Source of the DNA: Streptomyces sp. MBT53
Lineage (GTDB): Bacteria > Actinomycetota > Actinomycetes > Streptomycetales > Streptomycetaceae
Assembly (NCBI RefSeq): GCF_016654115.1
Contig: NZ_JAEQAZ010000086.1
Coordinates: 1 to 35,644, forward strand
Direction of reading: 5' to 3'
DNA length: 35,644 bases
The position numbers and the translations under genes are program-made. Position 1 is the stretch's first letter; the number at the start of each line of letters is the position of its first letter. Under the pieces are notes generated by a model. That model did not search any database. It saw only the letters and a program-made list of their open reading frames with translations, and was not told where the DNA came from. Below are positions 14,366 through 22,181 of this stretch, one piece after another.

Positions 14366-16981
14366 ATGACCTCGAATCCGCGTGTGGTGCCCACCATCGT
14401 GCTCGTCGGCCACGGCATGGTCGGTCAGCGCTTCCTCGAAGCGCTCGCCGAGCGCGGCCTGACCGCGACACACCGCGTGGTCGTGCTGTGCGAGGAGCCG
14501 CGCCCGGCCTACGACCGCGTCCAGCTCACCTCGTACTTCTCGGGCCGCACCCCCGAGGAACTGTCGCTCACGGACGCGGAGTTCATCAAGGACCACGGCA
14601 TCGAGCTGTACGTCGGCGACCCGGCCGAGACGATCGACCGGGCGGCGAAGACGGTAACGGCGCGCTCCGGACTGACAGTTGAGTACGACGCCCTCGTCCT
14701 CGCCACCGGCTCGTATCCGTTCGTGCCTCCCGTCCCGGGCAAGGACTCCGACGGCTGCTTCGTCTACCGCACGATCGAGGACCTGCTCGCGATCGAGGCG
14801 TACGCGAAGTCGCGGGCCACGACCGGTGCCGTGGTCGGCGGCGGACTGCTCGGCCTGGAGGCCGCCGGTGCGCTCAAGGGGCTCGGACTGGCCACGCACA
14901 TCGTGGAGTTCGCGCCCCGGCTGATGCCGGTGCAGGTCGACGAAGGCGGCGGCGCGGCCCTGCTGCGCACCATCGAGGACATGGGCCTTACGGTCCACAC
15001 GGGCACCGGTACGCAGGAGATCCTGGCCGACGCGGACGGCGCCGTCACCGGCATGAAGCTGTCGGACGGTTCCGAACTCGCCACGGACATGGTGGTGTTC
15101 AGCGCCGGGGTCCGTCCCCGCGACCAACTCGCCCGGGAATCCGGCCTGTCGGTGGGCGAGCGCGGCGGCATCACGGTCGACGAGCAGTGCCGTACGGTCA
15201 CCGACCCGCACGTCTTCGCGATCGGCGAGTGCGCGCTGGCGGCGGACGGCCGGGTCTACGGCCTGGTGGCGCCCGGCTACGAGCAGGCGGAGACGGTCGC
15301 GGCGACCATCGCGCAGGACGAATCGGCCTTCACCGGCGCCGACTTGTCCACCAAGCTGAAGCTCCTCGGCGTGGACGTGGCGTCCTTCGGCGACGCGCAC
15401 GGCGCCACCGCGGACTGCCTCGACGTCGTCTACTCCGACGCGCGGGCCGGGACGTACAAGAAGCTGGTCATCGGCCGGGGCGGCGAGCTGCTGGGCGGCA
15501 TCCTGGTCGGCGACGCGGAGGCCTACGGCACGCTGCGCGCGTTCACGGGGTCCGTACCGCCCGTCTCCCCCGAGCAGTTGGTGCTGCCGGCCGGTTCCGG
15601 AGGCGCCGTCCAGCTCGGCCCCTCGGCGCTCCCCGACGAGGCGGTGATCTGCTCCTGCCACAACGTCACCAAGGGCGCGATCCGCGGCGCGGTCACCGAG
15701 CACTCCTGCACGAGCGTGCCCGAGGTGAAGAAGTGCACCAAGGCCGGTACCGGCTGCGGGAGTTGCGTCAAGGTGCTCGGCCAGCTGGTCACCGCCGAGC
15801 TGGAGGCCAGCGGCGTCGAGGTCGACAAGGGCCTGTGCGGCTGCTTCGCCCAGACCCGCGAGGAGCTGTACGAGATCGCCCTCGCGCTGCGCATCAACTC
15901 CTACCAGGATCTGCTGGACCGCTACGGCCGTGAGGGCGCCCGGGGCGGCGACGGCTGCGAGATCTGCAAGCCGACGGTCGCCTCGATCATCGCGTCCCTC
16001 GCCCCGACGATCGGCGCGAGCGGCTATGTCCTGGACGGCGAGCAGGCGGCCCTCCAGGACAGCAACGACCACTTCCTCGCCAACCTCCAGAAGAACGGCT
16101 CCTATTCGATCGTGCCGCGCATCCCCGGCGGCGAGATCACCCCGGAGAAGCTCATCGTGATCGGCGAGGTGGCCCGCGACTTCGGCCTCTACACGAAGAT
16201 CACCGGCGGCCAGCGCATCGACCTCTTCGGCGCGCGGGTGGAGCAACTCCCGCTGATCTGGGCGAGGTTGGTGGACGCGGGCTTCGAGTCCGGCCACGCC
16301 TACGGCAAGGCGCTACGCACGGTGAAGTCCTGCGTCGGCCAGACCTGGTGCCGCTACGGCGTCCAGGACTCGGTGCGGATGGCGATCGACCTGGAGCTGC
16401 GCTACCGGGGCCTGCGCTCCCCGCACAAGCTCAAGTCGGCGGTCTCCGGCTGCGCCCGCGAGTGCGCCGAGGCCCAGTCGAAGGACTTCGGCATCATCGC
16501 CACCGCCAACGGCTGGAACCTGTACGTCGGCGGCAACGGCGGCGCCACCCCGCGCCACGCGGACCTCCTCGCCCAGGATCTGTCCGACGCCGAACTGGTG
16601 CGCCTGATCGACCGGTTCCTGATGTTCTACATCCGTACGGCGGACCGCCTGGAGCGCACGAGCGTGTGGCTGGAGCGCGTCCCGGGCGGCCTGGACCACA
16701 TCCGCGAGGTGGTCGTCGAGGACTCGCTCGGCATCTGCGAGGAGCTGGAGTCGCTGATGGCCGCGCATGTCGCCGGGTACCGCGACGAGTGGGCCGAGAC
16801 CATCAACGACCCCGAGAAGCTGGACCGGTTCGTGTCCTTCGTGAACGCGCCGGACACCCCGGACCCGGTCGTCGGCTTCGTCCCCGAGCGCGACCAGATC
16901 AAGCCCGACCTGCCGTTGCTCACCATCGGCATGCGGCCCCAGCAGACCGCAGACGTCCTGGAAGGAAGCGCCCAGCGATGA
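14366..16981 (+). CDS. nirB: Assimilatory nitrite reductase (NADH) large subunit NirB
   Basis: The 871-residue cytosolic enzyme subunit reduces nitrite to ammonium with six electrons from NAD(P)H. Domains in order: an FAD/NAD(P)-binding pyridine-nucleotide reductase region with VGHGMVGQRFLEAL (13-26), ATGSYPFVPP and the second dinucleotide loop VVGGGLLGLEAAG; a BFD-like [2Fe-2S] region with Cys near 429 and 431 (CSCHN) and near 463-468 (GCGSC); then the sulfite/nitrite reductase ferredoxin-like half and siroheme/[4Fe-4S] domain with Cys pairs in SCVGQTWCRYGVQ (about 654-660) and SGCARECAEA (about 694-698). Length is normal. The stop overlaps the nirD start as ATGA. Upstream GlnR-like boxes suggest nitrogen control. 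The Shine-Dalgarno sequence is weak. Confidence 0.97.
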   Translation: MTSNPRVVPTIVLVGHGMVGQRFLEALAERGLTATHRVVVLCEEPRPAYDRVQLTSYFSGRTPEELSLTDAEFIKDHGIELYVGDPAETIDRAAKTVTARSGLTVEYDALVLATGSYPFVPPVPGKDSDGCFVYRTIEDLLAIEAYAKSRATTGAVVGGGLLGLEAAGALKGLGLATHIVEFAPRLMPVQVDEGGGAALLRTIEDMGLTVHTGTGTQEILADADGAVTGMKLSDGSELATDMVVFSAGVRPRDQLARESGLSVGERGGITVDEQCRTVTDPHVFAIGECALAADGRVYGLVAPGYEQAETVAATIAQDESAFTGADLSTKLKLLGVDVASFGDAHGATADCLDVVYSDARAGTYKKLVIGRGGELLGGILVGDAEAYGTLRAFTGSVPPVSPEQLVLPAGSGGAVQLGPSALPDEAVICSCHNVTKGAIRGAVTEHSCTSVPEVKKCTKAGTGCGSCVKVLGQLVTAELEASGVEVDKGLCGCFAQTREELYEIALALRINSYQDLLDRYGREGARGGDGCEICKPTVASIIASLAPTIGASGYVLDGEQAALQDSNDHFLANLQKNGSYSIVPRIPGGEITPEKLIVIGEVARDFGLYTKITGGQRIDLFGARVEQLPLIWARLVDAGFESGHAYGKALRTVKSCVGQTWCRYGVQDSVRMAIDLELRYRGLRSPHKLKSAVSGCARECAEAQSKDFGIIATANGWNLYVGGNGGATPRHADLLAQDLSDAELVRLIDRFLMFYIRTADRLERTSVWLERVPGGLDHIREVVVEDSLGICEELESLMAAHVAGYRDEWAETINDPEKLDRFVSFVNAPDTPDPVVGFVPERDQIKPDLPLLTIGMRPQQTADVLEGSAQR

Positions 16982-17328
16982 CCCTGGCTCCCGAGACGAC
17001 CGACCTCAAGGTCCAACTCCAGCTCACCGACGGCTGGTTCACGGTCTGCGACCTCAACCGGCTCACCCCCGGCCGCGGAGTGGCGGCCCTGCTGCCCGAC
17101 GGCCGCCAGGTCGCCCTGTTCCGCGACCGCAACGGCACCCTCTACGGCATCGACAACCGCGACCCCTTCAACGGCGCGGCCGTCCTCTCCCGCGGTCTGA
17201 CCGGCACCCACCAGGGCCGCCCGTTCGTCGCCTCGCCCCTGCTCAAGCAGCGCTTCGACCTGGTCTCCGGGGAGTGCCTGGACGACGCGTCGGTGCGGGT
17301 GGAGACGTACGAGGTGCGCAGCGCGTAG
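16978..17328 (+). CDS. nirD: Nitrite reductase small subunit NirD
   Basis: The 116-residue protein has the Rieske-like fold of the NirD family: CDLNRLTPGRGVAALLPDGRQVALFRDRNGTLYGIDNRDPFNGAAVLSRG follows the strand order of Rieske proteins. The Cys-His metal ligands are replaced (DNRDPF where a Rieske protein has CxH), which is normal for NirD. It forms the NADH-dependent nitrite reductase with NirB. The ATG overlaps the nirB stop by 4 bp, giving tight coupling. KQRFDLVSGECLDD near the C-terminus matches the family. No other nitrate-assimilation gene follows; a TetR regulator starts 78 bp later behind its own promoter. Confidence 0.95.
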   Translation: MTLAPETTDLKVQLQLTDGWFTVCDLNRLTPGRGVAALLPDGRQVALFRDRNGTLYGIDNRDPFNGAAVLSRGLTGTHQGRPFVASPLLKQRFDLVSGECLDDASVRVETYEVRSA

Positions 17329-17368
17329 CAGCGGTTGCTTCAACAGCGATTGCTCTGACAGCGGTCAC

Positions 17369-17405
17369 TTGACTGACCGTTCCAGAAAAACCTAGGCTGC
17401 CGGGC
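17369..17405 (+). promoter_or_regulatory. Leaderless promoter with embedded operator of the TetR gene
   Basis: TTGACT (17369-17374) and TAGGCT (17393-17398) are separated by 18 bp, and the ATG at 17406 begins 8 bp after the -10, so the message probably has no leader; no Shine-Dalgarno sequence is present. The spacer holds ACTGACCGTTCCAGAAA (17372-17388), whose core CGTTCYAGAAA recurs in front of the downstream SDR gene (18040-18050). This is the likely operator for autorepression. Confidence 0.7.
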
Positions 17406-17990
17406 ATGGCCAGGACCAAGGAGTTCGACCCCGAGGCCGCGCTGCGGGCAGCCCTGGAGCTGTTCTGGCGGCGCGGCTACGAGGCGACGTCGATGTCCGA
17501 TCTCGTCGAGCACCTCGGCATCGGACGGGCCAGCATCTACGCGACCTTCGGCAACAAGCACGAGCTGTACCTGAAGGCGCTGGAGAGCTACGACCGCGCC
17601 GGACTCACGCCGATGGTGCGGGAGTTGTCCCAGCCGGGCCCCGCCCTGCCGCCCGTACGCGCGGTCGTACGACGCTACGCGGCCGAGGCGGCGAACGAGC
17701 AACTGCGGGCGCTGGGCTGCCTGGTGACCAACACGGCGGCCGAACTCGCCCCGTACGACACGGCGGCGACCCGCCTCGTCGAGCGCAACTGGGACCAGCT
17801 GGAGGCCGTGCTGCACTCGGCGTTGGCGCGGGCCCAGGCACAGGGCGAGCTGCCCGCCGACCGCGATCCGCTGGCCCTCGCGCGCCTGCTGCTGGTGCTG
17901 ATGCAGGGGCTGCGGGTGGTCGGCCGGGCGTCCGGGGACCCGGCGCGGGTGCGGGACGCGGCGGAGCAGGCGCTGGCACTGCTGGACTGA
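17406..17990 (+). CDS. TetR/AcrR-family transcriptional repressor
   Basis: The 194-residue protein has an N-terminal TetR helix-turn-helix (about 5-52): ALELFWRRGYEATSMSDLVEHLGIGRASIYATFGNKHELYLKAL, with recognition helix GRASIYATF. The C-terminal ligand-binding part (60-190) is all helical with GCLVTNTAAELAPYD, a segment common in the subgroup related to small-molecule or oxidant-responsive regulators. The promoter appears leaderless. Both this gene and the short-chain dehydrogenase gene 71 bp downstream carry the same CGTTCYAGAAA element, so the protein probably represses itself and the dehydrogenase until a substrate of that enzyme is present. The ligand cannot be deduced. Confidence 0.93.
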   Translation: MARTKEFDPEAALRAALELFWRRGYEATSMSDLVEHLGIGRASIYATFGNKHELYLKALESYDRAGLTPMVRELSQPGPALPPVRAVVRRYAAEAANEQLRALGCLVTNTAAELAPYDTAATRLVERNWDQLEAVLHSALARAQAQGELPADRDPLALARLLLVLMQGLRVVGRASGDPARVRDAAEQALALLD

Positions 17991-18028
17991 GACCCCGGGT
18001 GACGCAGGGCGCCTTTTGATGTCCCCAT

Positions 18029-18050
18029 ACTGAACCGATCGTTCTAGAAA
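18029..18050 (+). promoter_or_regulatory. Probable TetR operator before the SDR gene
   Basis: The element begins ACTGAACCGATCG and ends CGTTCTAGAAA (18040-18050), sharing that core with the TetR promoter spacer; here the centre TTCTAGAA is a perfect 8-bp palindrome. It ends 11 bp before the SDR ATG, where bound repressor would block initiation. Confidence 0.6.
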
Positions 18051-18061
18051 GAGGCCCGTTC

Positions 18062-18838
18062 ATGAGCAACCACTCCGGCAACCGCTTCTCCGGCAGGACC
18101 GCCCTCGTCACCGGGGCCGGGTCCGGCATCGGGCGGGCGATCGCCCTCGCGTTCGCGGCGGAGGGGGCGCATGTCGTCATCGCCGGGCGCCGCCGCGAAC
18201 CGCTCGACGAGACCGTCGCCCTGATCGAGGCCAAGGGCGGGAAAGCCCTGGCCGTGAGCGCGGACGTGTCGCAGGCCGCCGACGCGGACGCGCTGGTGCG
18301 GGCGGCCGTCGACCGGTACGGCTCGCTCGACGTGGCCGTCAACAACGCGGGCGTCTTCCGGGGCGGGCGCCCCCTCGCCGACCTCGCCGAGGAGGACTGG
18401 CGCACCCAGCTCGACATCAACGTGACCGGGGTGTTCCTGGCCCTGCGTGCCGAGATCGCGCAGATGCGGGCCCAGCCGTCCGGCGGCGCGATCGTCAATG
18501 TGGCGTCCGTTTTCGGCGTGCACACGAGCAGCCCCGGAGCCGCCGCCTACGCCGCGTCCAAGGCCGCGGTCGCCGCGCTCAGCAGGGGTGCCGCCGTGGA
18601 CCACATCCGCGAGGGCGTCCGTATCAACGTGGTCAGCCCCGGCGCCACCGACACCCCCATGTCCCTGCGCCCCGGCGAGACGGAGACCGACCGCGCCGAA
18701 CGCGTACGGGCCGCACTCCCCCTCGGCCGCATCTCCGCCACGGCCGAAGTAGCCGCCGCGGTCCTCTACTTGGCCTCGGACGACGCGGCATCGGTGGTGG
18801 GCACGGACCTGGTGGTGGACAGCGGAGCGACGGCGTGA
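18062..18838 (+). CDS. Short-chain dehydrogenase/reductase, classical type
   Basis: A 258-residue cytosolic NAD(P)(H)-dependent oxidoreductase of the classical SDR family. The coenzyme loop TGAGSGIG is at about 18-25, NNAG at about 94-97, catalytic Ser in NVASVFG (about 148), and YAASK (Tyr about 160, Lys about 164). SPGATDTPM follows the active site, and DLVVDSGATA is the usual C-terminus. A basic residue pair after the second strand (AGRRREP) favours NADP(H). AGAGG precedes the ATG. The TetR gene upstream shares its operator, so this is the likely controlled enzyme. The substrate is unknown; homologues act on varied alcohols and ketones. The convergent SDR gene ends 10 bp beyond its stop. 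Confidence 0.93.
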   Translation: MSNHSGNRFSGRTALVTGAGSGIGRAIALAFAAEGAHVVIAGRRREPLDETVALIEAKGGKALAVSADVSQAADADALVRAAVDRYGSLDVAVNNAGVFRGGRPLADLAEEDWRTQLDINVTGVFLALRAEIAQMRAQPSGGAIVNVASVFGVHTSSPGAAAYAASKAAVAALSRGAAVDHIREGVRINVVSPGATDTPMSLRPGETETDRAERVRAALPLGRISATAEVAAAVLYLASDDAASVVGTDLVVDSGATA

Positions 18839-18848
18839 GAAGCCGTCC

Positions 18849-19775
18849 CTACGGCTTGAGTTGGTCGTAGACGACCCCTGTCAGTTCCTCCGAGGCGGCC
18901 CAAAGACGTTGCCCCATCGCGTCGTTGAGGGTCCACGGCGCCCGCCAGGAGCGGGCCGGAGCCCCGCGCCACATCGCGAGTCGCGGACCGTGGAAGGAAT
19001 CAGGACGGACATCGGGCGCGGTCGCCGCGTAGAGGGAGGGCAGCGCGCCGGCCTCCGCAGACTGGGCGAAGACGCGATTGCCGAGTTCCATGACCCGTTC
19101 CGCACCCCTGCGTCCTTCCGCCTGCGGCCCGGCGGTCTGAAGGTTGGTGGCGGCGTACCCGGGATGAGAGGCCGCGGCGACCACCCCCGAACCACCCGCC
19201 GCGAGCCGCCGGGACAGCTCGTGCGTGAAGAGCAGATTGGCGGTCTTGGAGCGGGAATAGGCGGTCCAACGACCGTACCGCCGCTCGCTGTTGAGGTCGT
19301 CGATGTCGATGTTGGCGACCGCGTGCATGAAGCTGGAGACGGTGACGATCCGGGCGTCCGGCGCGTCGAGCAGCGCGGGCAGCAGCAGCCCGGTGAGCGC
19401 GAAGTGCCCGAGGTGGTTGACCCCGAAGTGCGTCTCGAACCCGTCCACCGTCGTGCCGTACGGCATCGCCATGACCCCGGCGTTGTTGACGAGCAGATCG
19501 AGCCGCTCGTACGGGAACGCGGCCGCGAACTCCCGTACGGAGCCCAGGTCCCCGAGGTCCAGCCGCCCGAACTGCGCCTCGGCGCCCGGCACTTCGGCGA
19601 CGATCCGATCGGCGGCCTCACTCCCCCGCACCTCGCTCCGACAGGCGAGCACGACCCGGGCCCCCTTACGCGCCAACTCCCGCGCGGTGACGTACCCGAT
19701 CCCGCTGTTGGCCCCGGTGACGACGGCGACCCGGCCCCGCTGATCGGGCACGGCCTTCTCGTTCCAACCGGACAT
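18849..19775 (-). CDS. Retinol-dehydrogenase-like SDR oxidoreductase
   Basis: A 308-residue SDR of the protochlorophyllide/retinol dehydrogenase-like group. TGANSGIG is at about 20-27, CRSEVRG after strand 2 (NADP preference), NNAGVMA at about 94-100, catalytic Ser in TVSSFMH and the YSRSK active site (Tyr about 169, Lys about 173). SHPGYAATNLQ follows, as in the group. ATG at 19775 is chosen because GGAG lies 8 bp upstream and the SDR fold begins right after it; the frame stays open further upstream without conserved sequence. It is convergent with the other SDR gene. These enzymes are usually annotated broadly and the substrate cannot be inferred. Confidence 0.92.
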   Translation of the reverse strand: MSGWNEKAVPDQRGRVAVVTGANSGIGYVTARELARKGARVVLACRSEVRGSEAADRIVAEVPGAEAQFGRLDLGDLGSVREFAAAFPYERLDLLVNNAGVMAMPYGTTVDGFETHFGVNHLGHFALTGLLLPALLDAPDARIVTVSSFMHAVANIDIDDLNSERRYGRWTAYSRSKTANLLFTHELSRRLAAGGSGVVAAASHPGYAATNLQTAGPQAEGRRGAERVMELGNRVFAQSAEAGALPSLYAATAPDVRPDSFHGPRLAMWRGAPARSWRAPWTLNDAMGQRLWAASEELTGVVYDQLKP

Positions 19776-19932
19776 GGGCGGCTCCTTCCGTCGAGGCGTG
19801 CATCTTGGTGCAGGAAGCGTACGAGAGGCGAAGTCGAACGGCGCGTCGGGCGCGAGTGCTCCCTGCGGATGCATCCGCACGCCCCCCGAGACGGACTTTA
19901 GGCGACGTTCCGAAGGGTAGTTTCAGCGCTAC

Positions 19933-19965
19933 TTGGTGACATATCAGATTTGCCTATCTTAGGCA
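19933..19965 (+). promoter_or_regulatory. Promoter with overlapping dyad before the pentapeptide/lipoprotein/propeller operon
   Basis: TTGGTG (19933-19938) and TATCTT (19955-19960), 16 bp apart, make a plausible promoter in a locally AT-rich patch. TGCCTA-TCT-TAGGCA (19951-19965) is a perfect dyad centred on the -10, a position where a bound repressor would block transcription. It faintly resembles iron- or metal-regulator boxes but does not match a consensus I can name. Confidence 0.5.
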
Positions 19966-20013
19966 TGGAATGACCGCTTATCGGAGCAGTCATCCAGGGG
20001 GGAAGGGGGACGC

Positions 20014-21282
20014 ATGCCGAGGCGTCGCCGCAGGAACCCCGCGCGGACAAGGACACCGCGCGGTACTACCAGGCGCAGGGGAAGCGTACGCCGGACCAAC
20101 CGTGTGTCCCGTCGGACAGCGCAACTGAGACGCCGACTGCGATCGTTGCGCCGACGCGGCCGGTCCCCGCAGACGGGACAGCAGGGCCCGGCCCGCTGGG
20201 ACATGGTCCAGCAGGTCGTCACCCTGCTGATCGCCCTGGCCACCACCTACATCTCGTACCAGGCGATCCTGGAGAGCGCCCAGGACTCCAGGATCAGCCA
20301 CCAGGAGACCTACCAGCAGAACGTGCAGGACACCGAGAGCGGACTCGCCGAGCACTACAGCGCAGCCGTCGCCCAACTCGATTCGCATTCCGTCCTGGAA
20401 CGACTGGGCGGTATCCACTCCCTGGAACGCATCGCGATCGCGTCCGCCACCATGTCGCCCGATGTCTCCAGGCGGTACCGGTCGGTGGTGCTGGACCTCC
20501 TCTGCGCCTTCGTACGACAGGAGGCACCGGACGTCCACCAGCTGCGGACCCCTCTCGGACAGGGGACGGAAACGAGCAGCACCCGCCCAAGGGTGGATGT
20601 GGCAGCGGCACTCACGGCGATCGAGAAACGCCCGCAACGGCTCCCGGCCGATTCGGTCGACCTCAGCCGGCGCGACCTGACCGGAGCCGATCTGGACTTC
20701 GCGCATTTCGAAGGCGCTGACTTCAGCGGTTCCAGGCTGGCATACGGCACGTTCAGCAAGGCCAGCTTCAGCGAAGCGAATCTCGACAGCGCCGATCTCA
20801 CCGGGGCACGGCTCAATTCCGCGAACCTGTCCGGCGCGAAAATGGTGAGATCCGTTCTGACCGGATCCGATCTCATCGGCTCCGACCTCTCCGAGGCCAG
20901 ACTCGGCCTGGCGGATCTGTCGCGAGCCAAGCTCGGCGGCGCGAAGCTGATGAACGCCCGCCTCACGCACGCGAAACTGTTCCGGGCCGATCTGGGCGGA
21001 GCCAACCTGAGCCGCGTGACAGCGGTTCGCGCGGACCTGCGACGCACCGATCTCAACGGCGCTCGGCTGTCCGGCGCACAGCTGAACGGCGCCTCGTTCG
21101 ACGGCGCGAATCTCAATCAGTCAGATCTGACCGGCGCGGACCTCAGCGACGCCAAGGGACTGACGCTCCAGCAATTGCGCTCCGCCAAGAAGATCGACGC
21201 GGACACCCGGCTGCCGAACGGCTTCTCGTGGTCGGCCGAAGGTGGCGTCAGGGAAACTCGCCCATCTCCCGAGAAAAGGTGA
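20014..21282 (+). CDS. Arg-rich membrane-anchored pentapeptide-repeat protein
   Basis: The 422-residue protein starts with about 50 residues of extreme Arg content (about half Arg). One membrane segment follows (about 66-85, VVTLLIALATTYISYQAIL), then a helical region with YSAAVAQLDSHSVLERLGGIHSLERIA (about 113-142) of the kind found before pentapeptide repeats in actinobacterial membrane proteins. A right-handed pentapeptide-repeat helix spans about 222-395 with A(D/N)Lxx units such as ADLTG, ANLSG, ADLSR. The C-terminus is a short LTLQQLRSAKKIDADTRLP cap, also usual in the family. GGGGG lies upstream of the ATG. It is the first gene of an operon with a BtuF-like lipoprotein (11 bp later) and a beta-propeller protein. 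Its partner is unknown; pentapeptide helices mostly serve as protein-binding scaffolds. Confidence 0.9.
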   Translation: MPRRRRRNPARTRTPRGTTRRRGSVRRTNRVSRRTAQLRRRLRSLRRRGRSPQTGQQGPARWDMVQQVVTLLIALATTYISYQAILESAQDSRISHQETYQQNVQDTESGLAEHYSAAVAQLDSHSVLERLGGIHSLERIAIASATMSPDVSRRYRSVVLDLLCAFVRQEAPDVHQLRTPLGQGTETSSTRPRVDVAAALTAIEKRPQRLPADSVDLSRRDLTGADLDFAHFEGADFSGSRLAYGTFSKASFSEANLDSADLTGARLNSANLSGAKMVRSVLTGSDLIGSDLSEARLGLADLSRAKLGGAKLMNARLTHAKLFRADLGGANLSRVTAVRADLRRTDLNGARLSGAQLNGASFDGANLNQSDLTGADLSDAKGLTLQQLRSAKKIDADTRLPNGFSWSAEGGVRETRPSPEKR

Positions 21283-21293
21283 CGGGGAATCAC

Positions 21294-22181
21294 ATGGCAA
21301 ACTCCACCTCCCTGCGGTCGGCACTGGCCTCCGTGCTCCTGCTGGCCGGACTGCTCACCGGCTGCGACGACAAGCCGTCCGAGCACATGCGCATCGTGTC
21401 CTTGTCGCCCACGGCCACGGAGATCCTGTACGCCGTGGGCGCCGACGACGACGTCGTGGCCGTCGACGGCCTCTCCGACTACCCGCCACAGGCACGCCAG
21501 AAGAGTGTCGACAAGATCCACGCGATCAATCCCGACATCGGCGAGATCATGCGGTACAAGCCAAGTCTCGTGATCCTGGCGGACTACACGGGATCGGACG
21601 GCGGAAAGGGGATCATCTCGGAACTCCGCGACCGGAAAGTGAAGGTCTACCTCGAACGAACCCCGAGCGACCTCACCGGCGCATACACCTCGATCGAGAA
21701 AATCGGCGAACTGACACACCACACCACACAGGCAAACGACATCGCCGACCACATGCGGAAGAAGATTGGAAATCTGGTGAGGTCGACACCCTCACCGCCA
21801 CGGGACACCCGGTACTACCACGAGATCGACAACAGCTACTACTCCGCGACGTCCCACACCTTCATCGGTTCCGTCTACGCAGAATTCGGCATCCAGGACA
21901 TCGCCGATCCGTACGACGTCGAAGGATCGGGATATCCGAAGCTGACGCCCCGCCAAATCATCTCCGCCGACCCGGACCTGATCTTCCTGGCCGATACCAG
22001 GTGCTGTGGCCAGAACCTCAAGACGGTCCGGGAGCGTTCCGGATGGAAAGCGATCAAAGCCGTACGCAGTGGAAAAGTAATAGAAATCGACGACGACGTG
22101 TCGTCCCGCTGGGGACCACGCCTGGTCGATTTCGTCGAAGCAATTTCCAAGACCCTCAAGAAGGGACAGCGCACACGATGA
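21294..22181 (+). CDS. BtuF/FhuD-like substrate-binding lipoprotein without a transporter
   Basis: The 295-residue protein has a lipoprotein signal (hydrophobic core LASVLLLAGL and lipobox LLTGC, Cys24) and a class III periplasmic-binding fold of the vitamin B12/siderophore type (PF01497). Visible landmarks are MRIVSLSPTATEILYAVGADDDVVAVDGLSDYPP (32-65), PSLVILAD (90-97), SYYSATSHTFIGSVYAEFGIQDIADP (181-206), PDLIFLADTRCCGQ (227-240) and SSRWGPRLVDFV (270-281). The Cys-Cys pair at 237-238 also occurs, as I recall, in corrinoid-type relatives. It should be anchored outside the membrane and bind a corrinoid or chelate ligand. No permease or ATPase gene is adjacent. Its stop overlaps the start of the next gene as ATGA, so it works with an exported propeller protein, which argues for sensing or scavenging rather than classic import. 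Confidence 0.9.
   Translation: MANSTSLRSALASVLLLAGLLTGCDDKPSEHMRIVSLSPTATEILYAVGADDDVVAVDGLSDYPPQARQKSVDKIHAINPDIGEIMRYKPSLVILADYTGSDGGKGIISELRDRKVKVYLERTPSDLTGAYTSIEKIGELTHHTTQANDIADHMRKKIGNLVRSTPSPPRDTRYYHEIDNSYYSATSHTFIGSVYAEFGIQDIADPYDVEGSGYPKLTPRQIISADPDLIFLADTRCCGQNLKTVRERSGWKAIKAVRSGKVIEIDDDVSSRWGPRLVDFVEAISKTLKKGQRTR

Noticed and set aside
16978..17328. NirD as a damaged Rieske protein lacking its metal ligands
   Set aside because: Loss of the Rieske Cys/His ligands is normal in the NirD family, so the gene is intact.
19933..19965. Assignment of the TGCCTA/TAGGCA dyad as an iron (DmdR/IdeR) box
   Set aside because: It differs from the 19-bp consensus at several key positions, so no regulator is named.
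21294..22181. A complete vitamin B12 or siderophore importer
   Set aside because: Only the binding lipoprotein is present; no permease or ATPase motif occurs on either strand nearby, so importer function is not claimed.
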